In this document: in pieces, positions 33,747 to 43,322 of the stretch
Layout: every line of letters starts with the position of its first letter
Numbering within the stretch: position 1 is the first letter of the stretch
Origin: Aeromonas tecta
GTDB lineage: Bacteria; Pseudomonadota; Gammaproteobacteria; Enterobacterales; Aeromonadaceae
Assembly (NCBI RefSeq): GCF_000820185.1
Contig: NZ_CDCA01000024.1
Location: 1 to 45,342 of the forward strand
DNA: 45,342 bases
Reading direction: 5' to 3'
Program-made: the position numbers and the translations under genes
Notes under the pieces: generated by a model
Database searches by the model: none
What the model was told of the DNA's origin: nothing
What the model saw: only the letters and a program-made list of their open reading frames with translations

Positions 33747-34757
33747 ATGATTGAAGCGGATCGTCTTATCTCGGCCGGTGCCGCCCGCGAGGAGGAGGTC
33801 ATCGATCGGGCCATCCGGCCCAAGAAGCTGGCCGATTACACCGGTCAGGATCCCGTCTGCGCCCAGATGGAGATCTTCATCGAGGCGGCGCGTCAGCGCG
33901 GGGAGGCGCTCGATCACCTGCTGATCTTCGGCCCGCCCGGCCTTGGCAAGACCACGCTCGCCAATATCGTGGCCAACGAGATGGGGGTCAACATCAAGAC
34001 CACCTCGGGTCCGGTGCTGGAGAAGGCAGGGGATCTGGCGGCGCTGCTCACCAACCTCGAGCCGAACGACGTGCTGTTCATCGACGAGATCCACCGTCTC
34101 AGCCCTGTGGTGGAGGAGGTGCTCTATCCGGCCATGGAGGATTACCAGCTCGACATCATGATAGGGGAAGGGCCTGCTGCCCGCTCCATCAAGCTGGATC
34201 TGCCCCCCTTCACCCTGATCGGCGCCACCACCCGGGCCGGCTCGCTGACCAGCCCGCTGCGGGACAGATTCGGTATCGTCCAGCGGCTGGAGTTCTACAA
34301 CGTCAAGGATCTCACCGACATAGTCGCGCGCAGCGCCCGTTGCCTCGGGCTCGAGATGTCGGGGGATGGGGCGCTGGAGGTGGCGCGCCGCTCCCGGGGC
34401 ACCCCGCGGATTGCTAACCGTTTGTTGCGGCGGGTACGGGATTTCGCCCAGGTGAAATCCGATGGCCGGATTGATGGACCCATAGCAGCCCGCGCCATGG
34501 ACATGCTGGACGTGGATAACCAGGGCTTCGACTTCATGGACCGCAAGTTATTGTTGGCTGTCATCGACAAGTTTATGGGGGGCCCGGTCGGCCTCGATAA
34601 CCTGGCGGCCGCGATCGGTGAAGAGAAAGACACCATAGAAGATGTGCTTGAGCCTTATCTCATCCAGCAGGGCTACCTGCAGCGCACGCCCAGAGGGCGG
34701 CTGGCGACCCCGAGAGCCTATGCTCACTTCGGCCTGCAACGGCCCGATGAGGGATAA
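33747..34757 (+). CDS. ruvB: Holliday junction ATP-dependent helicase RuvB
   Basis: A 336-residue AAA+ motor that drives branch migration with RuvA. Walker A is GPPGLGKTT, Walker B LFIDEIHR, sensor 1 GATTRAGSL and the arginine finger region [11 protein letters not shown]; the C-terminal winged helix ends [16 protein letters not shown]. Full length. Start ATG 33747 gives the normal [10 protein letters not shown]-terminus. The 60-bp gap from ruvA has no promoter that I can see, so the genes should be co-transcribed from the LexA-controlled promoter. Confidence 0.98.
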   Translation: MIEADRLISAGAAREEEVIDRAIRPKKLADYTGQDPVCAQMEIFIEAARQRGEALDHLLIFGPPGLGKTTLANIVANEMGVNIKTTSGPVLEKAGDLAALLTNLEPNDVLFIDEIHRLSPVVEEVLYPAMEDYQLDIMIGEGPAARSIKLDLPPFTLIGATTRAGSLTSPLRDRFGIVQRLEFYNVKDLTDIVARSARCLGLEMSGDGALEVARRSRGTPRIANRLLRRVRDFAQVKSDGRIDGPIAARAMDMLDVDNQGFDFMDRKLLLAVIDKFMGGPVGLDNLAAAIGEEKDTIEDVLEPYLIQQGYLQRTPRGRLATPRAYAHFGLQRPDEG

Positions 34758-34773
34758 AAACAGCTGATTGAAC

Positions 34774-34801
34774 AAAAAACCGCCTCCAGGGGCGGTTTTT
34801 T
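34774..34801 (+). terminator. Rho-independent terminator of ruvAB
   Basis: AAAAAACCGCC (34774-34784) pairs with GGCGGTTTTTT (34791-34801) around six bases, 16 bp after the ruvB stop. Confidence 0.95.
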
Positions 34802-34812
34802 ACTATTCTGAC

Positions 34813-34843
34813 AAAAAAAAGCCCACCGCTGAGCAGGGTGGGC
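34813..34843 (-). terminator. Minus-strand terminator of a short transcript
   Basis: On the minus strand GCCCACC pairs with GGTGGGC around nine bases and is followed by TTTTTTTT. It faces away from ruvB, so it must end a transcript coming from the 34.85-35.1 kb region. Confidence 0.82.
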
Positions 34844-34927
34844 AAAGACAATTCAGGATGGATGTTCACAGACAGTGAGAGTGTCCAGAGACAGACCGGA
34901 AAAACACAAAGGAGCCGTCGCGAGGCT

Positions 34928-35005
34928 TCAGAGTCGGTTCATTTGATAGAGCTGAACGAACGAAAGCTTGTAGTAACGAATGGTCTTGGCAACAAACTTT
35001 TTCAT
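34928..35005 (-). CDS. Possible 25-residue small protein
   Basis: ATG 35005 opens a 25-codon frame beginning MKKFVAKTIRYYKLSFVQ and ending with TGA at 34928. It is basic, rich in Tyr, Phe and Leu, and could form an amphipathic helix. GGA lies 7 bp before the ATG, a weak ribosome site. It is framed by a good promoter and a strong terminator, as a small-protein or leader-peptide gene would be; the transcript could equally be a regulatory RNA. I do not recognise the peptide. Confidence 0.42.
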   Translation of the reverse strand: MKKFVAKTIRYYKLSFVQLYQMNRL

Positions 35006-35105
35006 CTTAAATTCCAACAAACAGGTTCGAGATGTTCATCGAATACATACCGGGAACCCAGAATGACCGGCCTGTACTCAGGGGCGTACCCTCACTGCGA
35101 GGCGC

Positions 35106-35134
35106 ATTGTAGGAGCTCTTTCCGGGCCGGACAA
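35106..35134 (-). promoter_or_regulatory. Strong sigma-70-like promoter reading away from cydA
   Basis: On the minus strand TTGTCC (complement of 35129-35134) and TACAAT (complement of 35106-35111) are exactly 17 bp apart. The bases after the -10 box are GC-rich (GCGCCTCGC), as in stringently controlled promoters, and an AT-rich tract precedes the -35 box. Confidence 0.6.
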
Positions 35135-35327
35135 ACAAGAAAATTTACCTGTTTCGGATTAGATAAAGTAATTGATATGGTGGCCGGTCCAATAAGCATA
35201 AACATGTGTTTTTGTTGGTTTTAAATTGGAATTGCCGTGGGTGGTTCAGATTGGGAAATACAGAATGAAATCGCCCCGCCACACTATTCTTTTAACAGAA
35301 TTGAAACTAATATTGATTTATCTAAAA

Positions 35328-35341
35328 TTGATTTAAATCAA
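35328..35341 (+). promoter_or_regulatory. FNR box 1 upstream of cydA
   Basis: TTGATTTAAATCAA is a perfect match to the FNR consensus TTGAT-N4-ATCAA. Confidence 0.85.
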
Positions 35342-35441
35342 ACATTTACAGATAAGTGTTTTTTGTGAACAAGCTCTCAAAATTAACCTGCACCCGTTGG
35401 TAAGTTACCTTGAAAAGGCATGTATTGATGATGGTTTTACA

Positions 35442-35485
35442 TTGATTTCAATCAAATAAAGGTGATATAAAACGGCGGTCATTAT
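35442..35485 (+). promoter_or_regulatory. cydA: FNR box 2 and cydA promoter
   Basis: TTGATTTCAATCAA at 35442-35455 is a second perfect FNR site. CATTAT at 35480-35485 is a plausible -10 box, which would put the transcription start near 35491, so the FNR site would be centred close to -42 as in class II FNR-activated promoters. The stretch 35142-35327 before the boxes is AT-rich and shows no gene. Confidence 0.7.
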
Positions 35486-35584
35486 AGGCGGGAATGGAAT
35501 TACAGTTCTTGTTTATTAAATGTTAAACATTAGCTTTTTTTGTTCCTGTATATTGCCTTGTTGTTAATGTGGTGGCAGTCGAAT

Positions 35585-35616
35585 CCGGTCGCCGGTGTCA
35601 ACCGGGGTGTGACCGG
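35585..35616 (+). other. Nested hairpin in the cydA leader
   Basis: CCGGTC (35585) pairs with GACCGG (35611), and inside it CCGGT-GTCA-ACCGG (35592-35605) forms a second stem. It lies in the roughly 200-nt untranslated leader of cydA and has no T tract. Confidence 0.5.
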
Positions 35617-35692
35617 CCATTCGGGGACTTCCAATGGAAGCTTTGTCCTTAAAACTTAAAATAGCCGTGCCAATAATCGGTGAGGAAACATC

Positions 35693-37249
35693 ATGATTGC
35701 TGAGCATGTGGTAGACCTATCGCGGTTCCAATTTGCCGCGACGGCCCTTTATCACTTCCTGTTTGTACCCCTGACGCTGGGAATGGCCTTCATTCTGGCG
35801 ATCATGGAGTCTGTCTATGTGATGACCAACAACTCTGTTTACCGGGACATGACCAAGTTCTGGGGCAAGTTGTTCGGGATCAACTTCGCCCTCGGGGTCA
35901 CCACTGGGCTTACCATGGAGTTTCAGTTCGGTACCAACTGGGCTTACTACTCCCACTATGTCGGCGACATCTTCGGGGCCCCGCTGGCCATCGAAGGGCT
36001 GATGGCCTTCTTCCTGGAGTCCACCTTCGTCGGTATGTTCTTCTTCGGTTGGGATCGCCTCACCAAGCGCCAGCATCTGGCGGCCACCTGGTTGATGGCG
36101 CTGGGGACCAACCTCTCCGCCCTCTGGATCCTGGTCGCCAACGGCTGGATGCAGAACCCGGTCGGTGCCGAATTCAACTTCGAGTCCATGCGGATGGAGA
36201 TGGTGAGCTTCGCCGATCTGGTGTTCAACCCGGTTGCGCAGGTCAAGTTCGTCCACACCGTGGCGGCTGGCTATACCACGGGTGCCATGTTCGTGCTGGG
36301 TATCTCCTCCTATTACCTGCTGAAGAGTCGTGATGTGGCCTTCGCCCGTCGCTCCTTCGCCATCGCGGCCGCGTTCGGCATGGCCTCTATCCTGTCCGTG
36401 CTGATCCTGGGTGACGAGTCCGGTTACGAGACGGGTGAAGTGCAGAAGGTGAAACTGGCCGCCATCGAGGCGGAGTGGAACACCGAGCCGGCACCGGCTT
36501 CCTTTACCCTGTTCGGCATCCCGAATCAGGAAGAGATGCGCACCGATTACGCCATCAAGATCCCCTATGCCCTCGGCATCATCGCGACCCGTTCCCTGGA
36601 CGGCCAGGTGACCGGTCTGAAGGATCTGAAGAGCGAGCATGAACTGCGCGTGCGCAACGGCATGATTGCCTACGACCTGCTGACCAAGCTGCAATCCGGT
36701 GACAAGTCCGACGATACCCGCGCCCGCTTCGACGAAGTGAAGCAGGATCTGGGCTACGGTCTGCTGCTCAAGCGCTACACCAGCAACGTGACCGACGCGA
36801 CCGACGAGCAGATCAAGTCCGCCGTGGATGACTCCATCCCGCAGGTGGCCCCGCTGTTCTTCGCCTTCCGCATCATGGTTGCCTGCGGCATGCTGATGTT
36901 GCTGCTGATTGGCCTGGCCTTCTATGACAGCACCCGTCACAAGATCGGTGAGCGCAAGTGGCTGCTCAAGGCGCTGCTGTACGGTATCCCGTTGCCCTGG
37001 ATCGCCATCGAGTGTGGCTGGTTCGTCGCGGAATATGGCCGTCAGCCCTGGACCATCGCCGAAATGCTGCCGACCTCGGTCTCTGCATCCAATATTCCTG
37101 CGTCCGAGATCTGGTTCTCTCTGATCGGGATCTGCCTGTTCTACACGGTGCTGCTCGTCATCGAGATGTACCTGATGTTCAAGTACGCGCGTCTTGGCCC
37201 AAGCAGCCTGAGAACCGGCAAGTACCACTTTGAACAGAGCAAGGCATAA
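35693..37249 (+). CDS. cydA: Cytochrome bd ubiquinol oxidase subunit I
   Basis: A 518-residue inner-membrane haem subunit of the high-affinity quinol oxidase that reduces oxygen to water. It follows E. coli CydA closely: [18 protein letters not shown] (His21, the haem b595 ligand equivalent), [36 protein letters not shown] (haem b558 His), the quinol-binding Q loop from about residue 250 ([15 protein letters not shown]), and GRQPWTI. The ATG follows GAGGAAACATC. It heads the operon cydABX-ybgE and is preceded by two FNR boxes, consistent with expression at low oxygen. Confidence 0.98.
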   Translation: MIAEHVVDLSRFQFAATALYHFLFVPLTLGMAFILAIMESVYVMTNNSVYRDMTKFWGKLFGINFALGVTTGLTMEFQFGTNWAYYSHYVGDIFGAPLAIEGLMAFFLESTFVGMFFFGWDRLTKRQHLAATWLMALGTNLSALWILVANGWMQNPVGAEFNFESMRMEMVSFADLVFNPVAQVKFVHTVAAGYTTGAMFVLGISSYYLLKSRDVAFARRSFAIAAAFGMASILSVLILGDESGYETGEVQKVKLAAIEAEWNTEPAPASFTLFGIPNQEEMRTDYAIKIPYALGIIATRSLDGQVTGLKDLKSEHELRVRNGMIAYDLLTKLQSGDKSDDTRARFDEVKQDLGYGLLLKRYTSNVTDATDEQIKSAVDDSIPQVAPLFFAFRIMVACGMLMLLLIGLAFYDSTRHKIGERKWLLKALLYGIPLPWIAIECGWFVAEYGRQPWTIAEMLPTSVSASNIPASEIWFSLIGICLFYTVLLVIEMYLMFKYARLGPSSLRTGKYHFEQSKA

Positions 37250-37261
37250 GGAGAGGATCTC

Positions 37262-38398
37262 ATGTTTGATTACGAATTATTGCGCTTGATCTGGTGGGTG
37301 CTGGTCGGCGTGCTGCTGATCGGGTTCGCCGTCACCGACGGTTTCGATATGGGGGTGGGCGCACTGCTCCCCTTCGTCGGCAAGAAGGATGTCGAGCGTC
37401 GCGTGATGCTCAACACCATGGGGCCGCACTGGGAAGGTAACCAGGTCTGGCTGGTCACGGCGGGTGGTGCTCTGTTTGCCGCCTGGCCCATGGTCTATGC
37501 GGCTGCCTTCTCCGGCTTCTATATCGCCATGATATTGACCCTGATGGCGCTGTTCCTGCGCCCGGTCGGGTTCAAGTATCGTTCCCTGCGGGAAGACGCC
37601 AAGTGGCGCAACAACTGGGACTGGGGTCTGTTCATCGGCAGCTCCGTGCCGCCGATCATCTTCGGGGTCGCCTTCGGCAACCTGCTGCAGGGTGTGCCGT
37701 TCAGCTTCAACCAGTTCCTGATGTTGACCTATCACGGCAACTTCTTCGGTCTGCTCAACCCGTTCGGCCTGCTGGCCGGTCTGGTCAGCCTGTTCATGAT
37801 CGTCACCCAGGGTGCTACCTGGCTGATGATGAAGACCGAGGGCGAAGTGCTGGCCCGTTCCCGCACCGCCGCCATGATCTTCTCCCTGCTGACCCTGGTT
37901 TGCTTCGCGCTGGCCGGTGTCTGGGTGAGTGGCATGGATGGTTATGTGGTGGTCAGCAATATCGTGACCGATGCCGTCACCAACCCGCTGCATAAAGAAG
38001 TGGTGGTGCAGGCCGGTGCCTGGATGAACAACTACAGCCTCTACCCCTGGATGATTGCCGCCCCCGTGCTGGGTCTGGCGATGAGCCTGCTGACCGCGGC
38101 TGCGGCCAAGCTGGGCAAGGGCTGGTTGGCGTTCCTGTGCTCTTCCCTGGCCATTGCGGGCATCATTCTGACGGCGGGCTTCTCCATGTTCCCGTTCGTC
38201 ATGCCCTCCAGCCTGGAACCCTCACAGAGTCTGACCATGTGGGATGCCACTGCCTCCTTCAACACCCTCAAGGTGATGACTGTCGTGGCGGTCATCTTTG
38301 TCCCGACCGTGCTGGCCTATACCCTCTGGACCTACATCAAGATGTTTGGCCGGGTGAGTAACAAGCACATCGAAGACAACCAACAATCGCTCTATTAA
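37262..38398 (+). CDS. cydB: Cytochrome bd ubiquinol oxidase subunit II
   Basis: A 378-residue polytopic membrane protein, the second core subunit of cytochrome bd. The start MFDYELLRLIWWVLVGVLLI and DGFDMGVGALLPF, GPHWEGNQVWLVTAGGALF and TYHGNFFGLLNPFG match E. coli CydB. It starts 12 bp after cydA, behind AAGGAGAGG, so expression is linked. Confidence 0.98.
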   Translation: MFDYELLRLIWWVLVGVLLIGFAVTDGFDMGVGALLPFVGKKDVERRVMLNTMGPHWEGNQVWLVTAGGALFAAWPMVYAAAFSGFYIAMILTLMALFLRPVGFKYRSLREDAKWRNNWDWGLFIGSSVPPIIFGVAFGNLLQGVPFSFNQFLMLTYHGNFFGLLNPFGLLAGLVSLFMIVTQGATWLMMKTEGEVLARSRTAAMIFSLLTLVCFALAGVWVSGMDGYVVVSNIVTDAVTNPLHKEVVVQAGAWMNNYSLYPWMIAAPVLGLAMSLLTAAAAKLGKGWLAFLCSSLAIAGIILTAGFSMFPFVMPSSLEPSQSLTMWDATASFNTLKVMTVVAVIFVPTVLAYTLWTYIKMFGRVSNKHIEDNQQSLY

Positions 38399-38412
38399 GA
38401 AGGTGCCCTGAT

Positions 38413-38529
38413 ATGTGGTATTTCACCTGGATCCTGGGTTTGTTGCTGGCCTGTGCGTTTGGGATCATCAATGCGCTCTGGCTGGAGCACACCGAGAACC
38501 TGGATCGTCAGATCGATGAAGATAAGTGA
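38413..38529 (+). CDS. cydX: Cytochrome bd small subunit CydX
   Basis: A 38-residue single-pass membrane peptide, MWYFTWILGLLLACAFGI then INALWLEHTENLDRQ, clearly homologous to E. coli CydX (MWYFAWILGTLLACAFGV). CydX stabilises the haems of cytochrome bd. It lies 14 bp after cydB, behind AAGGTG, and overlaps the next start. Confidence 0.96.
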   Translation: MWYFTWILGLLLACAFGIINALWLEHTENLDRQIDEDK

Positions 38530-38827
38530 CAGTCTCGCCCGGCTGGCCGCTCCGCTGGAGCGCCAGCCATGGCAGGGTCTGATGTTGCTGGCGGGGACCC
38601 TGCTGGGCGTCGCCATCTTGCAGGCGCCCAACCTGATCGCCGCCAACACCAGCGAGCACGGGCTGCTGCTCGCGCCCTGGCTGATGTGGGCGGTCTGTTG
38701 CGGGGTGATGCACGGGTTGGGATTCCATCCCCGTAGCCTCATCGGTCGGTTGCTGTTTTGCCCCTGGCTCGCCATGCCCAGTCTGTTATATGGGCTTTGG
38801 CTAACTCAGGGCTATTTCCTGTCATAA
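38516..38827 (+). CDS. ybgE: Cyd operon protein YbgE
   Basis: A 103-residue membrane protein with about three hydrophobic segments (GLMLLAGTLLGVAI, LAPWLMWAVCCGVMHGLGF, LPSLLYGLWLTQGYF-like end). YbgE is the usual last gene of the cyd operon; its function is not settled. ATG 38516 (MKISDSLARLAAP) overlaps cydX by 14 bp in another frame, pointing to translational coupling. A longer frame reading from 38453 would lie wholly inside cydX and is rejected. Confidence 0.9.
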   Translation: MKISDSLARLAAPLERQPWQGLMLLAGTLLGVAILQAPNLIAANTSEHGLLLAPWLMWAVCCGVMHGLGFHPRSLIGRLLFCPWLAMPSLLYGLWLTQGYFLS

Positions 38828-38831
38828 AAAT

Positions 38832-38870
38832 GAAGGGAGGTAGATATTTATCTGCCTCCCTTCTGCTTTT
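38832..38870 (+). terminator. Terminator of the cyd operon
   Basis: GAAGGGAGG (38832-38840) pairs with CCTCCCTTC (38855-38863), with a further AGA/TCT pairing inside, followed by TGCTTTTT. It separates the cyd and tol operons. Confidence 0.85.
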
Positions 38871-39196
38871 TCCGCGCCGCTCGGCGACTCGCCTTCCCCT
38901 CGATTCAGCTCGCTTGTCTTGTTGCGCTGTCTGAGCACAACAGCTCCCCTGTGATGAGTTGGACAAGAGATGCCTTTCCCTGCGCTTGATGGCGGTTATC
39001 CCGCATTCGCCAGCGCTTCTATTTGCCTTTGTTCGCCGAGGCCAGTGGCTTGTCTTGCTATGGATTGACCCTGAAATATTTCCTGCCATAAAAAATGGCG
39101 AGGGATGGGATTTCCCTGTCTCCCCCTGCTTCTTTCCTATTCAGCCCTGCGCTATGATAGCCCCCCATCTGATTGTCGAATGGATCACAGATTTTT
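38871..39196. other. Intergenic region before ybgC
   Basis: About 325 bp without a supported gene. It must hold the tol operon promoter, but no box pair stands out. A run resembling the end of ybgE (ATTTCCTG.CATAAAAA at 38814 and again at 39079) is the only repeat I noticed. Confidence 0.5.
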
Positions 39197-39604
39197 ATGG
39201 GGGAAGTCTCTGAGTTTCCGGTACGTGTCTACTACGAGGACACCGACGCCGGAGGCATCGTCTACAACGCCAACTATCTCAAGTTTATGGAACGGGCTCG
39301 TACCGAGTTCCTGCGTGCCGGTGGTATCGAACAGGATGTCCTGCTGCAAGAAGGGCTTGCCTTCGTGGTGAGTCGAACCGAGATCGATTTCCGCGCTGCG
39401 GCCCGCTTCAATGAACTTCTGACCGTATTGACGCAAGTGACTGAAATGAAACGCGCTTCCATGCGCTTTTCGCAACAGATACTGGCGGCTGATGGACGAC
39501 TGATCACCCAGGCCATGGTACAGATAGCCTGTGTCAGTCATCCGCAAATGAAACCTGTCGCAATACCTGAAAAAATTAAGGGAGTGCTGTTAAGTGCACG
39601 CTGA
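39197..39604 (+). CDS. ybgC: Tol-Pal system acyl-CoA thioesterase YbgC
   Basis: A 135-residue hotdog-fold thioesterase, first gene of the tol operon. [32 protein letters not shown] contains the catalytic Asp of the 4-hydroxybenzoyl-CoA thioesterase class, and the rest tracks E. coli YbgC. In E. coli it hydrolyses acyl-CoA and associates with acyl carrier protein. ATG 39197 gives the best N-terminus, although the ribosome site is weak; TTG 39173 is the alternative. Its end overlaps the GTG start of tolQ by 11 bp. Confidence 0.93.
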   Translation: MGEVSEFPVRVYYEDTDAGGIVYNANYLKFMERARTEFLRAGGIEQDVLLQEGLAFVVSRTEIDFRAAARFNELLTVLTQVTEMKRASMRFSQQILAADGRLITQAMVQIACVSHPQMKPVAIPEKIKGVLLSAR

Positions 39605-40283
39605 AATTTCGTTTATTGGCCTGTTCTGGCAAGCCAGTCTGTTGGTAAAACTGGTCATGATGACCCTGATGAGCATGTCGGTCGTCTCCTGGGCGCTGAT
39701 CTTCCAGCGTGCCAAGGCCATCAAGGCGGCGAACCTCGCCTCCGAGCAGTTTGAAGACCGGTTCTGGTCCGGGGTCGATCTCAATCGTCTCTATCAGGAA
39801 TCCTCTTCCCGCCGCGATGACATCGAAGGCATGGAAGACATCTTCTATTCCGGCTTCAAGGAGTACGCCCGCCTGCTCAAGGCCGGTGCCCGTGGTCAGG
39901 ATGCGGTGATGGACGGTACTTACCGCGCCATGCGGGTCTCCCTGTCCCGTGCGGTGGATGAGCTGGAATCCAACCTGCCAGTCTTGGCGACCATCGGCTC
40001 CATCAGTCCCTACATCGGTCTGTTTGGTACCGTATGGGGCATCATGAACGCCTTTATCGCCCTGGGTCAGGTGCAGCAGGCGACCCTGCAGATGGTGGCA
40101 CCGGGTATCGCGGAGGCGTTGATCGCCACCGCCATGGGCCTGTTTGCAGCCATTCCGGCGGTCATCTTCTACAACCGGTTCACCAACAAGGTGGAGCGGC
40201 TGGAAAATGCCTACGCCAACTTCATGGACGAGTTCACCACCATTTTGAACCGCCAGATTGCTCAACAGCAGGGTGAGAAGTAA
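39594..40283 (+). CDS. tolQ: Tol-Pal proton channel protein TolQ
   Basis: A 229-residue inner-membrane protein with three membrane segments, homologous to ExbB and MotA. The segment [24 protein letters not shown] is diagnostic of TolQ, and [20 protein letters not shown] forms the third helix with the channel threonine. With TolR it forms the proton-driven stator that energises TolA. It starts with GTG, preceded by AAGGGAG inside ybgC. Confidence 0.97.
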   Translation: MHAEISFIGLFWQASLLVKLVMMTLMSMSVVSWALIFQRAKAIKAANLASEQFEDRFWSGVDLNRLYQESSSRRDDIEGMEDIFYSGFKEYARLLKAGARGQDAVMDGTYRAMRVSLSRAVDELESNLPVLATIGSISPYIGLFGTVWGIMNAFIALGQVQQATLQMVAPGIAEALIATAMGLFAAIPAVIFYNRFTNKVERLENAYANFMDEFTTILNRQIAQQQGEK

Positions 40284-40730
40284 ATGCAAACCTATCAGCG
40301 GATCCGGCGCAAGAAGGTCGCCGAGATCAACGTGGTGCCTTATATCGACGTCATGCTGGTGTTGCTCATCATCTTCATGGCGGTGACGCCGGTGATAACC
40401 CAAGGGGTCAAGGTGGACCTGCCGCAGGCGGAGTCCGAGCAGTTGCCCGAAGATGCCAAGCCCCCCTTCATCGTCAGCGTGAACACCGAGGGGGAGTACG
40501 TCATCAAGGCCGGCGAGGCGGATGATGAGCCTGTGCCGAGCGGCACCCCGGAGGCGATGCAGCAATACATCACCGAGAAGGCGATGGGCTATCTGGCCAT
40601 CAACCAGAACGCCCCCGTGGTGGTGGCGGGTGACAAATCCGTGCGCTACGAAGAGGTGATCCTGTTGATGGTCGCGCTCAAGAAAGCCGGTGTGCCTCAG
40701 GTTGGCCTGATGACGGATCCGGTGAACTGA
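40284..40730 (+). CDS. tolR: Tol-Pal system protein TolR
   Basis: A 148-residue protein with one N-terminal membrane helix (NVVPYIDVMLVLLIIFMAVT, with the proton-carrying Asp) and a periplasmic domain. The ATG follows the tolQ stop directly, so translation is coupled. With TolQ it forms the energising complex for outer-membrane constriction at division. Confidence 0.97.
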   Translation: MQTYQRIRRKKVAEINVVPYIDVMLVLLIIFMAVTPVITQGVKVDLPQAESEQLPEDAKPPFIVSVNTEGEYVIKAGEADDEPVPSGTPEAMQQYITEKAMGYLAINQNAPVVVAGDKSVRYEEVILLMVALKKAGVPQVGLMTDPVN

Positions 40731-40735
40731 CGGAG

Positions 40736-41866
40736 ATGGATGTGAAGCGTGGTATTTCCGGTTATCTCATCGCGTCGGTGCTGCTGCATCTGATCATCGG
40801 CATCATTCTGTTGGTCGGGGTTGACTTCAGCAAGCCCAAGCGTCCCGAGTCGAAGGGACAGATCGTCAATGCGGTGATGCTCGACAGCGAGTTCCTGGAG
40901 CAACAGGCGCAGCAGATCCAGCAGCAGAAAAAGGCGCAACCCAAGGCTGCGCAGCAGCAGAAAGAGAAGGACAAGGAAGACACCGAGCAGGTCAAGCGCG
41001 AGTTGGCGAAAGAGCAGGAACGTCTGCGCATCGCCGAGACCAAGCGCAAGGAAGCCGAAGAGGCGACCCGCAAGGCCGAGACTGAGAAACAGAAGAAGGT
41101 AGCCGAGCAGAAGCAGACGGAAGAGAAGGCACAAAAAGCCGAGGAAGCCCGCAAGCTGGAAGCCCAGAAGACCAAGCAGGCCGAAGCCAAACGTCAGGAA
41201 GAAGAGTTGGCCAAGGCGCTGGCGTTGAAGAAAAAGAAAGAAGAGCTCGAGAAGAAGCAGGCCGACGAGAAAGCCAAGGCGGATGCGGCCAAGAAGGCCG
41301 AGGCTGACAAGAAAGCCAAGGCGGAGGCCGAGAAGAAAACCAAGGCAGAAGCCGACAAGAAGGCCAAGGCCGAGGCCGATAAAAAGGCTGCGGACGAAGC
41401 TGCCAAGAAGGCAAAAGCTGACGCAGAGAAGAAGGCGAAGGCGGAAGCTGACAAGAAGGCCAAGATAGACGCGGAGCGCAAGCGCAAGGCGGCTGAAGAG
41501 GCCAAGCTGCAAAAAGAGATGGAAGCCATGATGCAGCAGCAGCTGGAGGCGGAAGCCAATTCTCGCAGCCAGGCCGCATCGGCGGCAGCCAAGGGTGAGG
41601 TCGATAAATATGCGGCACTCATCAAGGCCACGGTCGAGCGCTACATGATTTTGGATCCCACCATGCGGGGCAAAACCTGTACTATCGGCGTTAAACTGGC
41701 CAGCAGCGGCTTTGTCATTTCGGTGGATAACGGCCAGGGTGACCCGGCGGTCTGCCGCTCCGGCAAGGCGGCGGTGTTGAAGGCCAATCAGCTGCCGGTA
41801 CCGAAAGATCCTGCGGCATTCGAGATGTTAAAGGAGTTTAACCTCAAGTTAGAACCGAACATCTAA
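40736..41866 (+). CDS. tolA: Cell envelope integrity protein TolA
   Basis: A 376-residue protein spanning the periplasm. Domain I is the membrane anchor ([19 protein letters not shown], with the SVLLH element that contacts TolQR). Domain II, about residues 60-270, is a long lysine/alanine/glutamate helix with repeated [11 protein letters not shown] units. Domain III (about 285-376, [18 protein letters not shown] and [15 protein letters not shown]) binds TolB, Pal and colicins or phage proteins in E. coli. The repetitive central DNA is a likely site for length variation. Confidence 0.96.
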   Translation: MDVKRGISGYLIASVLLHLIIGIILLVGVDFSKPKRPESKGQIVNAVMLDSEFLEQQAQQIQQQKKAQPKAAQQQKEKDKEDTEQVKRELAKEQERLRIAETKRKEAEEATRKAETEKQKKVAEQKQTEEKAQKAEEARKLEAQKTKQAEAKRQEEELAKALALKKKKEELEKKQADEKAKADAAKKAEADKKAKAEAEKKTKAEADKKAKAEADKKAADEAAKKAKADAEKKAKAEADKKAKIDAERKRKAAEEAKLQKEMEAMMQQQLEAEANSRSQAASAAAKGEVDKYAALIKATVERYMILDPTMRGKTCTIGVKLASSGFVISVDNGQGDPAVCRSGKAAVLKANQLPVPKDPAAFEMLKEFNLKLEPNI

Positions 41867-41946
41867 GCAGGATAGGCTGGCTCTTTCGCCTCTTGCCGGG
41901 AAAGGAATTTAACCTCTCATTTTTATTGGAACAGAGTATTAAAACC

Positions 41947-43272
41947 ATGATAAAAAAAGTGTTTTTTGCTTTGGTTGGCTGCCTTCTGCTGGGCCAGAGC
42001 GCTCAGGCGGCCTTGGACATCGTCATCACCGGCGGGATTGACAGCGCAAGACCCATCGCGATTGCGCCCTTCAAGTGGGAAGGCAATGGTCAGCTGCCGC
42101 AAGACATCGCCGAGGTGGTCTCCAACGACCTGATGCGCAGTGGCAAGTTCAAGCCGCTGGCTCGTGGCCAGATGCCGCAGACCCCGAGCAGCAGTGGCGA
42201 GATCAACTTCGCGCCCTGGGCTTCCCAGGGCGTCGAGGCCGTGGTGGTCGGTACCGTCGCCGCCGTGGGCGATGGCACCTACAAGATCAACTTCGAATTG
42301 GTCGATGTGCTGAAAGGCCAGCTGGCCAAGACCCAAGGCGGGGAAGCAAACGGCTACATCCTCGATAGCCGCATGGCGACTATCCCGGGTGCCCAGATGC
42401 GCCAGTTTGCTCACCGCATCTCCGACATCGTCTATGAGCGCCTGACTGGCGAGCGTGGCGCCTTCCTGACCCGTCTGGCATATGTGTCGGTGGAACAGGG
42501 TGCCCAGTTCCCCTATCAGCTGCGTATTTCCGATTACGATGGCTATAACGAGAAGACCCTGCTGCGCTCACGCGAGCCGCTGATGTCACCGGCCTGGTCG
42601 CCGGATGGCAGCAAGCTGGCTTATGTCAGCTTCGAGAACCAGAAGTCAGAGATCTATGTGCAGGATATCTATAACCAGCAGCGCAGTCTGATCACCAGCT
42701 TCCGTGGCATCAACGGGGCGCCGGAATGGTCTCCAGATGGTCGTCGATTGGCTATTGTTTTGTCCAAAGATGGTCAGCCTGATCTCTATGTCATTGATGT
42801 GGCAAGCAAGCAACTCACTCGAGTCACAAATAACCGCACCATCGACACCGAACCCTCCTGGCTGCCGGATGGTCAAACTTTGATTTTCACCTCTGAACGT
42901 GGTGGCAAACCCCAGATTTATAGCGTAAATTTGGCGACTGGCGTCACTCGCCGGATGACCTGGGAAGGGGATTCCAACCAGGGGGCATCCATCACGCCGG
43001 ACGGCAAGTCCATGGTGATGGTGACCCGGGTTCAGGGACAATATCGCATCGCTCGTCAAGATATGGAAAGCGGAGCCATGTTGGTACTGACTCAGAGTGC
43101 TCTGGATGAGTCGCCAAGTGTGGCTCCCAATGGCAGCATGATCATCTATGCCACCATCTATCAGGGTCGCAAGAGCCTGGCTTTGGTATCGACCGACGGT
43201 CGTTTCAAGGCAGTGCTCCCGACCAGTAGCGGTGAAATTCGTGCACCAGCTTGGTCGCCCTTCTTGAATTGA
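41947..43272 (+). CDS. tolB: Tol-Pal system periplasmic protein TolB
   Basis: A 441-residue periplasmic protein. The signal peptide is [18 protein letters not shown], then an alpha/beta N-terminal domain and a six-bladed beta propeller with repeated [19 protein letters not shown] motifs ([32 protein letters not shown]). It cycles between Pal and TolA. ATG 41947 is chosen because it places the signal peptide at the N-terminus; an upstream TTG at 41893 is in frame but unlikely. It is separated from tolA by 80 bp. Confidence 0.96.
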   Translation: MIKKVFFALVGCLLLGQSAQAALDIVITGGIDSARPIAIAPFKWEGNGQLPQDIAEVVSNDLMRSGKFKPLARGQMPQTPSSSGEINFAPWASQGVEAVVVGTVAAVGDGTYKINFELVDVLKGQLAKTQGGEANGYILDSRMATIPGAQMRQFAHRISDIVYERLTGERGAFLTRLAYVSVEQGAQFPYQLRISDYDGYNEKTLLRSREPLMSPAWSPDGSKLAYVSFENQKSEIYVQDIYNQQRSLITSFRGINGAPEWSPDGRRLAIVLSKDGQPDLYVIDVASKQLTRVTNNRTIDTEPSWLPDGQTLIFTSERGGKPQIYSVNLATGVTRRMTWEGDSNQGASITPDGKSMVMVTRVQGQYRIARQDMESGAMLVLTQSALDESPSVAPNGSMIIYATIYQGRKSLALVSTDGRFKAVLPTSSGEIRAPAWSPFLN

Positions 43273-43322
43273 TAAAAAAATCGATTGTTTTTTGTTTTGT
43301 TATAAAGGTTTAAGGAAATAGC

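Noticed and set aside
33033..34094. Minus-strand frame over ruvA and ruvB
   Set aside because: Crosses two well-identified genes and lacks any domain.
34838..35224. Plus-strand 128-codon frame before cydA
   Set aside because: It begins inside a terminator, has no ribosome site or promoter, and its composition looks non-coding; the minus strand carries better signals.
35717..37228. Minus-strand frame over cydA
   Set aside because: Antisense to a gene conserved along its whole length.
38959..39213. Plus-strand 84-codon hydrophobic frame before ybgC
   Set aside because: No ribosome site, overlaps the ybgC start, and no similarity that I know.
40990..41510. Repeats of lysine/alanine codons in tolA
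   Set aside because: These are the normal helical domain II of TolA and not a separate repeat element.
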